Positions 1-10,567 of a stretch of DNA of 64,000 nt are shown piece after piece (the first letter of the stretch is position 1; each line of letters starts with the position of its first letter). Both the position numbers and the translations under genes were made by a program. This DNA is from Mycobacterium sp. 1274761.0. GTDB taxonomy: Bacteria > Actinomycetota > Actinomycetes > Mycobacteriales > Mycobacteriaceae. The notes under the pieces are model-generated. The model ran no database searches, was not told the origin of the DNA, and saw only the letters and a program-made list of their open reading frames with translations. The stretch lies in the NCBI RefSeq assembly GCF_001668615.1, contig NZ_LZMC01000021.1, forward strand, positions 1-64,000, written 5' to 3'.

Positions 1-57
1 GTTCGACTTCGCCGCGCGCAAGGATCTCTATACCGCCTACGTCCCCTTCGCCGTCGC
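1..57. repeat. Exact 57-bp inverted copy of 321-377
   Basis: Bases 1-57 are the exact reverse complement of bases 321-377; the match breaks at base 58 (partner 320). The second copy is coding sequence of the DUF2207 gene. An internal coding fragment inverted precisely at the end of the sequence is typical of a contig-end or library chimera, or of the tip of a collapsed inverted repeat. A genuine inverted duplication is possible but less likely. Confidence 0.9.
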
Positions 58-1855
58 CACCACCGCCACCGCCGCTGAAACCCCCGCTGCTGCTGCTGCC
101 GCCGGACGACGACGATGCCTGCGATGCGGTGTAGGCGCCGATCGATGACGTCAGGGCCGACTCGAAACTGTCGAAGTTCACGCCGCCACCACCGCCACCG
201 TCACCGCTGAAACCGGAGCTCGACGATGTGGACGACGATGGGTCATACCAACCCGGTTGGGGGGCGGGCGTACCCGTGGCGGTCTGGTACTTCTTGGCCC
301 AGAGCGCGGCGGCCCCCGCCGCGACGGCGAAGGGGACGTAGGCGGTATAGAGATCCTTGCGCGCGGCGAAGTCGAACCGCGACTCGGCCGAATCGGTCAC
401 CAGCATGCGATGGAAACCGCCTGCCTGTGACCATAATTCGCGGCCCGCGGCGGTGCGGCGGGTTCCGACGCCGGCGCGCCACGACCGCACGGTGAACAAG
501 AAGAATGCGGCGAACGGCAGGCCGAACGCGGTGATCGGGATGCCGAACCACAGCAGAAAACAGCACGCCGCCACGAGCAACGCGATCACGTTGACGGCTC
601 GCAGCCACAGCTCCCTTCTGCGCTTGACCATCAGGCCACCGTCGAACGCCCACGCCTCGACGGCCTTGGCAATATCGGCCTTGGCCTTGTTGAGCTTCTC
701 TCCAGACTTGACGGTTTTCTTCGCGTCGAACTCGCTGGGCCGGTCCACCTTCAGCACCGACCCGACCTTGCGGCTGACCGGATCGACCTGTTCCCAGTCG
801 GCCTTCTCGGCGAGGCCGGTGATCCGCCAGTGCTGGTCATTGACCTGCGTCAGCTTGATCAACTGGCGCTCGGCGAGATAGAACAGCGTCGCGGTGAGCG
901 CGGCCTTCGGTACGGCCTCGGTGCGGATGTACTCGGTCTGCACCGGTCCGAGACCCGACGGCGGAGCGTATTGCAGCGGAAATCCCGGTGATGACTCGAC
1001 CGTGGTGCGGTACCAGAGGAAGCCGCCGAGGCCGAACGCCACTGTCAGGCCGAGGATCCCGGCCATGTCGCTCAACGAGGTACCGAAGATCCGGTCCCAG
1101 GTGTAGGGCCAGAGCAGTTCATCACGCGTCGGGGTCGGCACGTCGACACCCGCGCGCACCGTCACCGGCGTCCGGGCACCGAGGTAGTTGGCCGACAGCC
1201 GCACCGTTTTTCCGGTGACCGCGAAGTCGCTACATGGCGCGCCGACGCCGAACCCGAGCGCACACTGAGCACCGGTCACGTTGTCGGGCAAGGTCACCGA
1301 GACATCGACGTGGTGCATCCGGTTGTTCCACGAGCCCCCGACAACGTTCCAGAAGAACACCGACTGCGCTGGGCTCCGCTCCCCTGCCGAGCTGGCGAAT
1401 CGCCTGTCGCTACCGGTGGTCCCGGGATCGAGCACACCGGGCACGGTGTAGCGGATCTCGAACACGTGGACGCCGACGCTGAGGTAGTCACCGGGATCGC
1501 CCATCTTGGCGATCCGGAACCGTTTCCCGTGGCTCCATCCCATGACGTACGGCGCGGGTGCACCGTCGACCGTCACCGACGTGACCTCAGGCACCTGCCG
1601 GACATACGGGTGGTTCGGGTTGGCGGTATCCCACCATTGGAACAGGCCGTGGCGTCCGCTGGGGAATTCGGCGGTGATGGTTTCCACGGCGTTCAGGCGT
1701 CCGTCGGCGTCGATGCGGAAGTCCGCCTTGAAATTGCTGAACACCACGGGGTCGTCGGGAGGTGACACTTCGTCGCTGCCAGTGAACAGCAGCGGCCATA
1801 GAAGCCCAAACACGATGAGCAGCAACGGAATCGACCAGCCGATGATCCGTCGCAT
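58..1855 (-). CDS. DUF2207 (YciQ-like) membrane protein, 3' end disrupted
   Basis: Reading from the ATG at 1855-1853 gives an N-terminal membrane segment (about residues 4-18), a long extracytoplasmic domain typical of DUF2207, a second membrane helix near residue 265, a hydrophobic pair around residues 410-450, and a Gly/Ser-rich C-terminal tail. A GGAGGT ribosome binding site lies a few bases before the start. DUF2207 proteins usually end shortly after such a glycine tail. Here the tail is followed by bases 1-57, which are an exact inverted copy of an internal part of the same gene, so the frame stays open to the edge and the true stop is not visible. Function is unknown for the family. It lies just downstream of priA's stop but on the same strand, beyond a 38-base gap. 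Confidence 0.8.
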
Positions 1856-1893
1856 GCCACCTCCACGATTCGCTCCGCTGCCGGATTCTCGCA

Positions 1894-3939
1894 CTACCCT
1901 ATGTGCAGCGGGTCCATTTGCACGCGAACCGGTTGCTGATCGTGGCGCGCAGTGAGCACCCCGGCGGCGCGTCGCAGCGCCGCGGCCAGCGCCAGCCCTT
2001 CGCTGCGGGGCGCCCGGACCAGCATCCGGGTGACGGGGCCCGCCGCGGGTGTGCCCGGCGGCCGCCGCGCCCCAGGCGGCAGATCCACGGGGCCCAGAAG
2101 CAACGCGGAGTCGGGCAGTTCGGCGATTTCCAGCAGGGCCGCCACGGCGTGCGGTGCGCCGTCGACGGCCGCCATGTGCGCCCCTGGCGGCAGGCCCACG
2201 TCGTCGCGGGCGTCGAGTTCGGCCTCGGCGTGCCCGACCGGATCCCAGCGGATCAGGGCCTGCACCGTCGACACCGCCGACTCGGCGACCACCGCGACCA
2301 CCCCACCGTTCTCGCGGCTGCGGACCAGCGTGGCGGCCGCCATCCAGCGGCGCAGCGTGTCCTCTGCGGCGCGCAGATCCTGCCGGCCCAGCAGCGCCCA
2401 GACGTCGAGCAGCAGCGCGGCGCCGTAGCCGCCGTCGGCCACCGGCTCGGCGCCCGGTGTGGCGATGACAAGCGCCGGATCGCCGGATACGGCCGCAACC
2501 ACGCTGTCGCCCCCGGAGGTGACGACGGTGACGCCGGGGAATGCCCGCCCCAGTTCCTCAGCGGTGCGGCGGGCTCCGACGACAACGGCGCGGACGCTGT
2601 CGGAGCCGCATCGGCTGCAGCGCAGCCCGGGTTCCTCGCGACCACACCAGCGGCACACCGCGCCGCTGGCGTCCCGGTCGGGCAGCGATAGTGGGCCGGT
2701 GCAGTGCCTGCAACGGGCCACGGTGCGGCAGCGGCCGCAGGCCAGCGCGGGCACGTAGCCCCGGCGGGGTACCTGCACGAGGACCGGGCGGCCGGCGTGG
2801 AGCGCCGAGCGCGCCGCCTGCAGCGCCATCGACGGCAGCCGGGCACTGAGCGCGGCCGGGTCGCGTTCCTGGGCGTAGCCGCTGTCTTCGAGGGCGATCA
2901 CCCGCGGCGCCCTCGACCGCACCACCGGCCGCGGCGCCACCAGGTCGTGCGCCCACCCGCTGCGCACCATCGCCTGCGCCTCGGCGGTGCGCGAAAAACC
3001 GCCGATCATTGCGGCGCAACGTAATTGGTGTGCGCGTAGCATGCCGACCTCGCGGGCGTGCGGATAGGGTGCCCGCGGTTCGGCGAGGGTGTCGTCGCCG
3101 TCATCCCAGATGAGCACCAGCCCGAGATCGGCGACCGGGGCGAACACAGCGCTGCGCGTGCCGATCACCAACCGCGCCGACCCGCGTAGCACCGACAGCC
3201 AGCGCCGGTACCGCTGCGCGGGGCCGAGTCCCGCAGACAGCGCGACCACCCGGTCGTCGTCGACGAGCCTGGCGCAGGCGTCGCGCAGCACGTCGACGTC
3301 GCGTTGGTCGGGCACGATGGCGAGCACGCCGCGGCCCGCTGCCACGGTCGCGGCGGCGACCTCGGCCAGCCGGTCGGCCCACCGCTCGCCGGGCAACGCC
3401 TGCCAGACGGCCCTGGCGGCGCGCCCGTCGCGGAGCGCGGCGAAAAACTGTTCGCCCGTGCCGTATTCGGCCCATGCGGCCGTGTCGACGGGCTCGATGG
3501 TGACCGGCGGGGATTCGGGTGGCGCCTCCTTTTCCACATTGGCGTGCCGCGGCGGGATCGCCAGGCGCAGCACGTCGGCGCGGGTGCCCGCATAGCGCGC
3601 CGCGACGGCGTCGACCAACCTACGCACATCGGGGGTCAGCACGCGCTCGGCGGAGACCACCCGATCCAGCCAGCCCAGCTTTCCGACATGGTCTGTCTCC
3701 GAACGCCGTTCGAGAATGAACGCATCGACCAGGCGGCCGTGGAAGCGCACGCGGACCCGCACGCCGGGTTGTGCGTCATCCGATTGCTCGGCTGCGACCA
3801 GATAGTCGAAATCTCGATCGAGGTGCGGCACCGTGAGCATGGGCAGCACCCGGGCGATGGGTTCGTGCTCTGCCCGATTCTTTATGCTCCTCGCGTCCGC
3901 CCGGCCTTTCTTGCTCCTCGCCTGCGCCGGTTTGCTCAC
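1894..3939 (-). CDS. priA: PriA-like primosome protein N' lacking ATPase motifs
   Basis: 681 aa with the order of PriA: an N-terminal DNA-binding region (about residues 35-130), a helicase-like core, and an eight-cysteine zinc-binding cluster at about 400-445 (CGRCR, CRHC, CRWCG, CSRCG) before the C-terminal domain. In PriA helicases the core starts with a Walker A (GxxGSGKT) and carries DEEH. Here the Walker A region reads [13 protein letters not shown] and the Walker B site reads LIWDDGDD, so neither ATP-binding motif is intact. Actinobacterial PriA proteins are known to be degenerate in this way; a structural role in replication restart is inferred. The GTG start overlaps the lysoplasmalogenase stop by 4 nt (GTGA), so the two are probably translationally coupled. 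Confidence 0.9.
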   Translation of the reverse strand: MSKPAQARSKKGRADARSIKNRAEHEPIARVLPMLTVPHLDRDFDYLVAAEQSDDAQPGVRVRVRFHGRLVDAFILERRSETDHVGKLGWLDRVVSAERVLTPDVRRLVDAVAARYAGTRADVLRLAIPPRHANVEKEAPPESPPVTIEPVDTAAWAEYGTGEQFFAALRDGRAARAVWQALPGERWADRLAEVAAATVAAGRGVLAIVPDQRDVDVLRDACARLVDDDRVVALSAGLGPAQRYRRWLSVLRGSARLVIGTRSAVFAPVADLGLVLIWDDGDDTLAEPRAPYPHAREVGMLRAHQLRCAAMIGGFSRTAEAQAMVRSGWAHDLVAPRPVVRSRAPRVIALEDSGYAQERDPAALSARLPSMALQAARSALHAGRPVLVQVPRRGYVPALACGRCRTVARCRHCTGPLSLPDRDASGAVCRWCGREEPGLRCSRCGSDSVRAVVVGARRTAEELGRAFPGVTVVTSGGDSVVAAVSGDPALVIATPGAEPVADGGYGAALLLDVWALLGRQDLRAAEDTLRRWMAAATLVRSRENGGVVAVVAESAVSTVQALIRWDPVGHAEAELDARDDVGLPPGAHMAAVDGAPHAVAALLEIAELPDSALLLGPVDLPPGARRPPGTPAAGPVTRMLVRAPRSEGLALAAALRRAAGVLTARHDQQPVRVQMDPLHIG

Positions 3940-4691
3940 ACCAACCGTCTAACAGAGGGGTCGGACGTACGGCCGAAAAAGAAGCCGGCGGTGATCAACA
4001 CCAACGATGTGGCGTACACCCACCAGATCGGCACCGCCAGCGCTTCGGATCCCAACACGAACTTGTTGATGCCGATCATGGCGTCCGACACCGCGAAGCA
4101 CACCGCGCCCACGGCCGTCCACGGTGTCGGCAGCCGGGCGAGCAGCGCCGCGCAGACCATGGCGCCTAGCACGGCGATGTAGACCGTCACCGGGACCACC
4201 ATGTTCTCGGCGATGAGCTTTGGCCAGAACCAGACGAGCAGTGCGATGCACGCCGCCACCACAGCGGCGGCCGCCATCGACCTCGGCGTCGACCGCCCGC
4301 GCAGCGGTAGCAGCGCGGCCAGGAAGCACAGATGCGCAACGAGGAAGGCGGCAAGTCCGAGCACGAACGACGGCTGCCACCACGGGATCGCCAGCAGGAA
4401 GTCACCCGCGGCAGAGCCCGTCAGGGCAGGCACGAGCCAGCGACGCTCCCTGCCGATGGGATGGGTGACCGCAGCGGCCGCGAGCAGGACGGCCGGGGCG
4501 GCCTTGACCGCCGGCTGCAACCAGAACTGTCCGGCGAGCTCGGAACCGGCGGGCAACCGGAACGCCGTGACGATCAGGAACACGCCGTAGCATGCGGCGA
4601 CGGCCACGGCTGTCTGCCAGAGAAGACGTGTTCGTCGCTGGGGGTTCGTTACCGAGGAGAAGCCGGCCTTCCCGGCATCGGTGGACGCCAT
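3936..4691 (-). CDS. YhhN-family lysoplasmalogenase, multi-pass membrane protein
   Basis: From ATG 4691 the protein has 251 aa and about eight hydrophobic segments, starting at [18 protein letters not shown] (about residues 20-38). The pattern fits the YhhN/TMEM86 family, which hydrolyses the vinyl-ether bond of lysoplasmalogens; the M. tuberculosis homologue is Rv1401. Conserved acidic positions of the family are plausible in the segments [13 protein letters not shown] and AVSDAMIG. A longer reading frame reaches 4805 but would overlap the divergent monooxygenase start, so ATG 4691 is preferred. An in-frame GTG about 13 codons downstream is another candidate. The stop overlaps the priA start. 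Substrate in mycobacteria is not established. Confidence 0.82.
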   Translation of the reverse strand: MASTDAGKAGFSSVTNPQRRTRLLWQTAVAVAACYGVFLIVTAFRLPAGSELAGQFWLQPAVKAAPAVLLAAAAVTHPIGRERRWLVPALTGSAAGDFLLAIPWWQPSFVLGLAAFLVAHLCFLAALLPLRGRSTPRSMAAAAVVAACIALLVWFWPKLIAENMVVPVTVYIAVLGAMVCAALLARLPTPWTAVGAVCFAVSDAMIGINKFVLGSEALAVPIWWVYATSLVLITAGFFFGRTSDPSVRRLV

Positions 4692-4716
4692 TCTGGTGAA
4701 GGTACACAGTGGAGGG

Positions 4717-6198
4717 ATGGAGACAGTGCCCGACCACGACACCGTCATCGTCGGTGCCGGATTCTCCGGTATCGGCACCGCCGTCCTGCTCGACAAGGCG
4801 GGCATGGGCGACTACCTGGTGATCGAGGCCGCCGACGGTCCCGGCGGCACGTGGTACTGGAACACCTATCCCGGTATCGCCGTCGACATTCCCTCGTTCT
4901 CGTACCAGTTCTCCTTCGAGCAGAACCCCGACTGGACGCGTACCTACGCGCCGGGCCGTGAGCTCAAGGCGTATGCCGAACACTGCGTTGACAAGTACGG
5001 GCTGGCAAGCCGGATCCGGTTCGGCACCAAGGTGCTCAGCGCGGTGTTCGACGAACGGACCGACCTGTGGCACATCGAGACCGAACCAGGTGGCCGCGTC
5101 ACGGCGCGGTTCCTGGTCAATGCGGGCGGTGTGCTGACCACCCCCAAGCTGCCCGATATAGATGGCGTGGACTCGTTTGCGGGCGTGACCATGCATACCG
5201 CTCGGTGGGACCACAGCCAGGATCTGGCAGGCAAGCGCGTCGCGATCATCGGCACCGGAGCGTCTGCGGTTCAAGTGATCCCGGAGATCGCGCCAATTGT
5301 CGAGCACCTCACCGTTTTTCAGCGCACCCCGATCTGGTGCTTCCCGAAGGCCGACGTCCCGCTGCCGCCCGCAGCCCGGTGGGCGATGCGACTTCCCGGC
5401 GGTAAGGCGCTGCAGCGCATGCTCAGCCAGGCCTATGTCGAGTTGACGTTTCCGCTTGCGGCGCAATACTTCACGATGAACCCGATGGCCCAGCGGGCAC
5501 CGCGGCTCGGGAAGGCTTATCTCCGCAGGGAGGTCAAGGACCCCGTCGTGCGGGACAAGCTGACGCCGCGATACGCGGTGGGCTGCAAGCGGCCCGGGTT
5601 TCACAACACCTACCTGTCGACGTTCAACCGCGACAACGTCACCCTGGTCACCGAGCCGATCGAGAAGATCACCGGCTCGGGTGTCGCCACCGCCGACGGC
5701 GACACCCATGAGGTCGACGTGCTCATCCTCGCGACGGGTTTCAAAGTGATGGACCCCGATGACGTGCTGACCTACTCGGTCGCCGGGCGCGACGGCCGCA
5801 TGCTGAGCCAGTACTGGAGCGACCACCGGCTGCAGGCCTATGAGGGTGTGAGCATTCCGGGATTTCCGAACTTCTTCACGGTGTTCGGGCCGTACGGCTA
5901 CGTCGGCTCGTCGTATTTCGCGCTGATCGAGACGCAGAGCCACCACATTGTGCGCTGCCTCGAGCACGCGAAGCGTCGCGGGGCCACCCGCGTCGAGGTG
6001 ACGCAGGAGGCCAACGACCGCTACTTCGACGAGATGATGCGCAAGCGGCATCGTCAGATCTTCTGGCAGGACAGCTGCGCGCTGGCCAATAGCTATTATT
6101 TCGACCGCAACGGCGATGTACCGCTGCGGCCGGCCAGCACGGTGGAGGCGTACTGGCGCAGCCGCCGCTTCCCGCTGCGCGACTACGCGTTCACCTGA
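4717..6198 (+). CDS. Baeyer-Villiger-type flavin monooxygenase
   Basis: About 493 aa. The N-terminal FAD-binding motif is [10 protein letters not shown] (about residues 13-22). The Baeyer-Villiger fingerprint FxGxxxHxxxWD is complete as [12 protein letters not shown] (about 160-171), directly followed by the NADPH Rossmann motif [13 protein letters not shown]. The family inserts oxygen next to a ketone, or oxidises sulfur or nitrogen, using NADPH and FAD; mycobacteria carry several paralogues including EtaA. A GGAGGG sits at 4711-4716, right against the ATG 4717 but 9 nt before an in-frame GTG at 4726, so GTG 4726 may be the real start. A GTG at 4681 is less likely because it would overlap the divergent gene. 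The likely M. tuberculosis counterpart is Rv1393c; substrate cannot be read from sequence. Confidence 0.9.
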   Translation: METVPDHDTVIVGAGFSGIGTAVLLDKAGMGDYLVIEAADGPGGTWYWNTYPGIAVDIPSFSYQFSFEQNPDWTRTYAPGRELKAYAEHCVDKYGLASRIRFGTKVLSAVFDERTDLWHIETEPGGRVTARFLVNAGGVLTTPKLPDIDGVDSFAGVTMHTARWDHSQDLAGKRVAIIGTGASAVQVIPEIAPIVEHLTVFQRTPIWCFPKADVPLPPAARWAMRLPGGKALQRMLSQAYVELTFPLAAQYFTMNPMAQRAPRLGKAYLRREVKDPVVRDKLTPRYAVGCKRPGFHNTYLSTFNRDNVTLVTEPIEKITGSGVATADGDTHEVDVLILATGFKVMDPDDVLTYSVAGRDGRMLSQYWSDHRLQAYEGVSIPGFPNFFTVFGPYGYVGSSYFALIETQSHHIVRCLEHAKRRGATRVEVTQEANDRYFDEMMRKRHRQIFWQDSCALANSYYFDRNGDVPLRPASTVEAYWRSRRFPLRDYAFT

Positions 6199-6249
6199 TA
6201 GCGCCCCAACCGACAAATGGGCGCAAAGTGCGAGTAGAACGCAGCTTTT

Positions 6250-6310
6250 CGCCGATCTCGGCGGGACTAGACGGCGCTCGTCGCATCCGACTCTCCCCCG
6301 CAAGCGGGAG
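6250..6310. terminator. Two hairpins between convergent genes
   Basis: The 154-base gap between the convergent monooxygenase and metK holds two palindromes: CGCCGATCTCGGCG at 6250-6263, and CTCCCCCGCAAGCGGGAG at 6293-6310. Neither has a long T-tract, which is usual for mycobacterial terminators. On the minus strand the first is followed by AAAAG. They may end transcription from both sides. The second resembles a hairpin commonly seen in mycobacterial intergenic DNA (from memory). Confidence 0.5.
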
Positions 6311-6352
6311 GTGCCCCCACAACGCGGCTCGTACCTCGCCGCTTGATCGTCG

Positions 6353-7561
<1,209 letters not shown>

Positions 7562-7609
7562 GGTTCATTCCTCTCGCTGCACTCTCTGATTAGAAAGTTA
7601 GTTGACCAA

Positions 7610-7637
7610 ATTATATGTGCGCCCAGTTGCACCCAAG
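7610..7637 (-). promoter_or_regulatory. Candidate SigA-type promoter of metK
   Basis: On the minus strand a perfect TATAAT (7615-7610) is preceded at 15-16 nt by TTGGGT/CTTGGG (7637-7631). The start site would fall about 40 nt before the metK GTG. The AT-rich stretch stands out in a GC-rich gap. Confidence 0.5.
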
Positions 7638-7663
7638 CGTGTGCCCCCGGCGCGCGCAACCCC

Positions 7664-8902
7664 TTAGATCCTGTTGTGCAAAAAAGCCGCGATCGCGTCC
7701 ACGATACGGCTGGCCATTAGAGTCTTCGAACCGTGCTCCAGCGCCGACTCGGTGCCGTCGGATGCCAGCAGCCAGCCGTCGTTGCTGTCCACCTCGAATG
7801 CCCGGTTCTCCCCGACGGCGTTGACCACGAGCAAGTCACATCCTTTGCGGGCCAGCTTGGCACGGGCATGGAACAGCACGTCACCGTTCGCGTCGCCGGT
7901 CTCGGCGGCGAACCCGACTATCGCGCGCATGTTGGGCAGCTGGCCGTCCGCGCGGGCCCGCACCGCACCGGCCAGCACGTCGTCGGTGCGCGTCAGTTCG
8001 ATGGAGGTGGGCTCGGACGCGCCCTTCTTGATCTTGTTGGTCTCCACGTGCGCGGGCCGGAAATCGGCGACGGCCGCCGCCATCACCAGGACGTGTGCGT
8101 CGGGCGCGTGCTTGGACACGGCGTCCTTGAGCTGGGCGGCCGATCCGATGTGGACGACGTCGACGTCGGCCGGGTCGACCAACCCGGCAGTGTTGCCCGC
8201 GATCAGCGTCACGTCGGCGCCGCGCTGCGCGGCCACCCGCGCCACCGCGTAGCCCTGCTTGCCCGAGGAGCGATTGCCGACGAAACGGACGGGGTCGATC
8301 GGTTCGCGGGTGCCGCCCGCGGACACCAGCACCTTGACGCCGGCGAGGTCGTAGGGCAGCGCGTCCGCGCGCTCGAGAAGAAGCTGGGCCAGCGTGGTGA
8401 TCTCTTCGGCCTCAGGCAGCCGTCCAGCGCCGCTGTCGGCCCCGGTGAGCCTGCCTGAAGCCGGTTCGAGGACGACGGCTCCGCGGCGGCGCAGCGTGGC
8501 CACGTTGTCGACTGTGGCGGGGTGGAACCACATCTCGGTATGCATCGCAGGCGCGAATAGCACCGGACATCGCGCGGTCAGCAGGGTGGCGGTCAGCAAG
8601 TCGTCGGCCCGGCCGGCGACAGCACGGGCGAGCAGGTCCGCGGTGGCCGGGGCGACGACGACGAGGTCGGCCTCTTGCCCGATGCGGACATGCGGCACTT
8701 CGTGGACATCGTCCCAGACGCCGGTGTGGACGGGGTTGCCCGACAGCGCCTCAAAGGTCGCGGCGCCGACGAATCGCAGAGCGGATTCGGTCGGGACGAC
8801 ACGCACGGAGTGCCCGGCCTCGGTGAGCTGGCGAACCACCGTGCAGGCCTTGTAGGCCGCGATACCCCCGGATACGCCGACGATGATCCGCTTGCGGTCC
8901 AT
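7664..8902 (-). CDS. coaBC: Phosphopantothenoylcysteine synthetase/decarboxylase (bifunctional)
   Basis: 412 aa fusion. The N-terminal CoaC half (about residues 1-180) is the FMN-dependent decarboxylase, with GVSGGIAAYKA at the start and the active-site PAMHTEMW segment. The C-terminal CoaB half (about 190-412) joins cysteine to phosphopantothenate using CTP, with the conserved SAGGTREPIDPVRF and NxSSGKQG motifs. Together they carry out two successive steps of coenzyme A synthesis. The start is 12 nt after the rpoZ stop, so the two are co-transcribed. In older mycobacterial annotation it is called dfp. Confidence 0.97.
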   Translation of the reverse strand: MDRKRIIVGVSGGIAAYKACTVVRQLTEAGHSVRVVPTESALRFVGAATFEALSGNPVHTGVWDDVHEVPHVRIGQEADLVVVAPATADLLARAVAGRADDLLTATLLTARCPVLFAPAMHTEMWFHPATVDNVATLRRRGAVVLEPASGRLTGADSGAGRLPEAEEITTLAQLLLERADALPYDLAGVKVLVSAGGTREPIDPVRFVGNRSSGKQGYAVARVAAQRGADVTLIAGNTAGLVDPADVDVVHIGSAAQLKDAVSKHAPDAHVLVMAAAVADFRPAHVETNKIKKGASEPTSIELTRTDDVLAGAVRARADGQLPNMRAIVGFAAETGDANGDVLFHARAKLARKGCDLLVVNAVGENRAFEVDSNDGWLLASDGTESALEHGSKTLMASRIVDAIAAFLHNRI

Positions 8903-8914
8903 GGGGTCGCCCGG

Positions 8915-9229
8915 CTACTCGCCCTCGGTGTGCTCGAGCAGGTCTTCGTGGATCTCGCGCAGCGCGATCGACAACGGCTTCTCCTGCAGGCCGGGTTCGA
9001 CCAGCGGACCGACGTATTCGAGGATGCCGTCGCCGAGCTGGTTGTAGTAGTCGTTGATCTGGCGGGCGCGCTTGGCGGCGTAGATCACCAACGCGTACTT
9101 GCTCGACGCGCGGTCAAGCAGCTCATCGATGGGCGGGTTGGTGATGCCCAGCGGTGTGTCGTAGCCGCTGTGGGACGTATCGAGATCCTCGACGGCGGCC
9201 AACGGCGCGTCGGCGTGCGGGGTGCTCAC
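8915..9229 (-). CDS. rpoZ: RNA polymerase omega subunit
   Basis: 104 aa from the GTG at 9229, with an AGGAGA ribosome binding site 8 nt upstream. The core has the omega signature: [26 protein letters not shown] with the helical KYALV and AKRARQIN parts. Omega helps assemble and stabilise RNA polymerase by holding the beta' subunit. The reading frame stays open upstream to 9634, but this would run through gmk and lacks a ribosome binding site. Placement between gmk and coaBC is the usual actinobacterial order. Confidence 0.96.
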   Translation of the reverse strand: MSTPHADAPLAAVEDLDTSHSGYDTPLGITNPPIDELLDRASSKYALVIYAAKRARQINDYYNQLGDGILEYVGPLVEPGLQEKPLSIALREIHEDLLEHTEGE

Positions 9230-9282
9230 GAAAAAATTCTCCTGGCGTTTTGGTGAAAGCTCAAAATGGCTTGCGGGCCGGC

Positions 9283-9867
9283 TTACCTGCGGGCCACCAG
9301 CAAGGATACCAATTCGGCGCAGGCTGACTCCAATTGGCTGTTCACGACAACCCGGTCGAAGTCGTCCTGAGCGGCCAGTTCGGCACGGGCCGTCGCGAGC
9401 CTGCGGGTCATCACGTCGGCGGTTTCGGTGCCGCGCCCGGTAAGCCGGCTTTCCAGCACCTCCCAACTGGGCGGCGCGAGAAACACCGTCAGGGCTTCGG
9501 GCATGGCCTGTTTGACGGCGCGGGCACCGGCCAGGTCGACCTCGATGAGCACCGGGCGGCCGGCCGCAGTTGCCTCTCGTATCGGCTGGGCGGGCGTCCC
9601 CGAGCGGTGCAGCCCGCCATGGATTTCGGCCCACTCGAGAAGTGCGCCGTCGTCGATCAACTGCTGAAAACGTTCCGGCGTGACAAACGAGTAATCGACA
9701 CCGTCGACCTCACCAGGTCGTGGATCCCTGGTGGTTACGGACACGCTGAAATGCAGGTCGGGAATGCGTTCGCGTAGGCACCGCACGACCGTCGACTTCC
9801 CGACGGCAGACGGGCCGGACAGCACCACCACCGGGGCCTTGCTATCCGGCCCTCCGCCTTCGCTCAC
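9283..9867 (-). CDS. gmk: Guanylate kinase
   Basis: 194 aa. Gmk phosphorylates GMP to GDP with ATP. The P-loop GPSAVGKST lies at about residues 18-26, and the GMP-binding region includes [17 protein letters not shown] and LLEWAEIHG. The GTG start at 9867 has GGGAGGT just upstream. It begins 9 nt after the mihF stop and is followed by rpoZ after 53 nt, so it belongs to the mihF-gmk-rpoZ-coaBC operon. Confidence 0.97.
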   Translation of the reverse strand: MSEGGGPDSKAPVVVLSGPSAVGKSTVVRCLRERIPDLHFSVSVTTRDPRPGEVDGVDYSFVTPERFQQLIDDGALLEWAEIHGGLHRSGTPAQPIREATAAGRPVLIEVDLAGARAVKQAMPEALTVFLAPPSWEVLESRLTGRGTETADVMTRRLATARAELAAQDDFDRVVVNSQLESACAELVSLLVARR

Positions 9868-9876
9868 CGACCTCCC

Positions 9877-10194
9877 TTACGAGAAGTCGAACTTTTCCAG
9901 CAGCGCCTTCCGCTGACGATCGCCGAGGCCACGCAGCCTGCGGGTGGGGGCGATCTCGAGCTCGGTCATGATTTCCTGCGCCTTGACCTTGCCGACCTTG
10001 GGCAACGCCTCCAGGAGCGCAGAAACCTTCATCTTGCCCAAGACCTCGTCGGTCTCGGCGTCCTTCAGCACCTGCTTGAGGTTGGTGCCGCCGCGCTTGA
10101 GCCGATCCTTGAGTTCGGCTCGTGCTCGACGTGCGGCAGCAGCCTTCTCCAACGCTGCCGCGCGCTGTTCGTCGGTCAACTGGGGAAGGGCCAC
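9877..10194 (-). CDS. mihF: Mycobacterial integration host factor
   Basis: 105 aa starting GTG GCC CTT CCC. mIHF is a small basic nucleoid-associated protein of actinobacteria, needed for mycobacteriophage L5 integration and for chromosome organisation. Its C-terminal half contains a helix-two-turn-helix-like segment (SALLEALPKVGKVKAQ) and the DNA-contacting RRLRGLGDRQR stretch. A GGAGGAA ribosome binding site lies 3 nt before the GTG. The frame is open for another 107 codons up to 10515, and the M. tuberculosis gene was once annotated with a similarly long N-terminus; conservation starts at the GTG chosen here. Confidence 0.96.
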   Translation of the reverse strand: MALPQLTDEQRAAALEKAAAARRARAELKDRLKRGGTNLKQVLKDAETDEVLGKMKVSALLEALPKVGKVKAQEIMTELEIAPTRRLRGLGDRQRKALLEKFDFS

Positions 10195-10567
10195 GGGTTC
10201 CTCCGTCTCGTCACCATCACTGTTTTGTCTCGACTGATTCACTACACCAGCCAGCAGCGACGACCGTACCCACGCATCCTGACGAAAGCGAACCCCACCC
10301 CCGGGTTCTGGCCCCAAAAGCCCTGCGTGCTCACCGGGGCCGCAACCGGCCGCGGGAACGTGTGGGAACACTGTGATTGGCGGGATTTCCGAAGAAATGC
10401 CTGCATAGAGCAGGTTTTTGAGCTTTTTATCCATCCTGAGGGCCGCTGGGACCGCCTCTTTTACCCGCTCGGCATGTCTTTGACCCGGGCGAAAAAGAAA
10501 ATTCTGCCTGGTCATCGAGTTTCGGGCGTGTCGTAGGGTCTGGGCGTCACAGTGCGCACATAGCTTC
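10195..10567. other. 373-base intergenic region, probable mihF leader
   Basis: No gene is supported here. The stretch is less GC-rich than its surroundings, especially at 10380-10510. Read on the minus strand (towards mihF) it has two adjacent short hairpins: CCTGC-TCTAT-GCAGG, then ATTTC-TTCG-GAAAT with a stable TTCG loop, around 10384-10416. It is therefore a candidate structured leader or promoter region for mihF. No convincing -10/-35 pair was fixed. The plus-strand side should hold the promoter of the DUF2330 gene. Confidence 0.35.

Noticed and set aside
58..240. PE_PGRS-like glycine-rich protein at the left edge
   Set aside because: The glycine-rich segment is the C-terminal tail of the DUF2207 membrane protein, in frame with its membrane helices.
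4402..6303. A 633-codon open frame on the minus strand opposite the monooxygenase
   Set aside because: The plus strand carries a complete Baeyer-Villiger enzyme with both nucleotide-binding motifs; the minus frame has no recognisable domain and would overlap two other genes.
7562..7663. A SAM riboswitch before metK
   Set aside because: The roughly 100-base gap shows a promoter-like AT-rich stretch but no pairing pattern of any SAM riboswitch class that I can recognise.
9877..10515. A 212-aa version of mIHF with a long N-terminus
   Set aside because: Conservation and the ribosome binding site point to the GTG at 10194; the upstream part looks like leader DNA.
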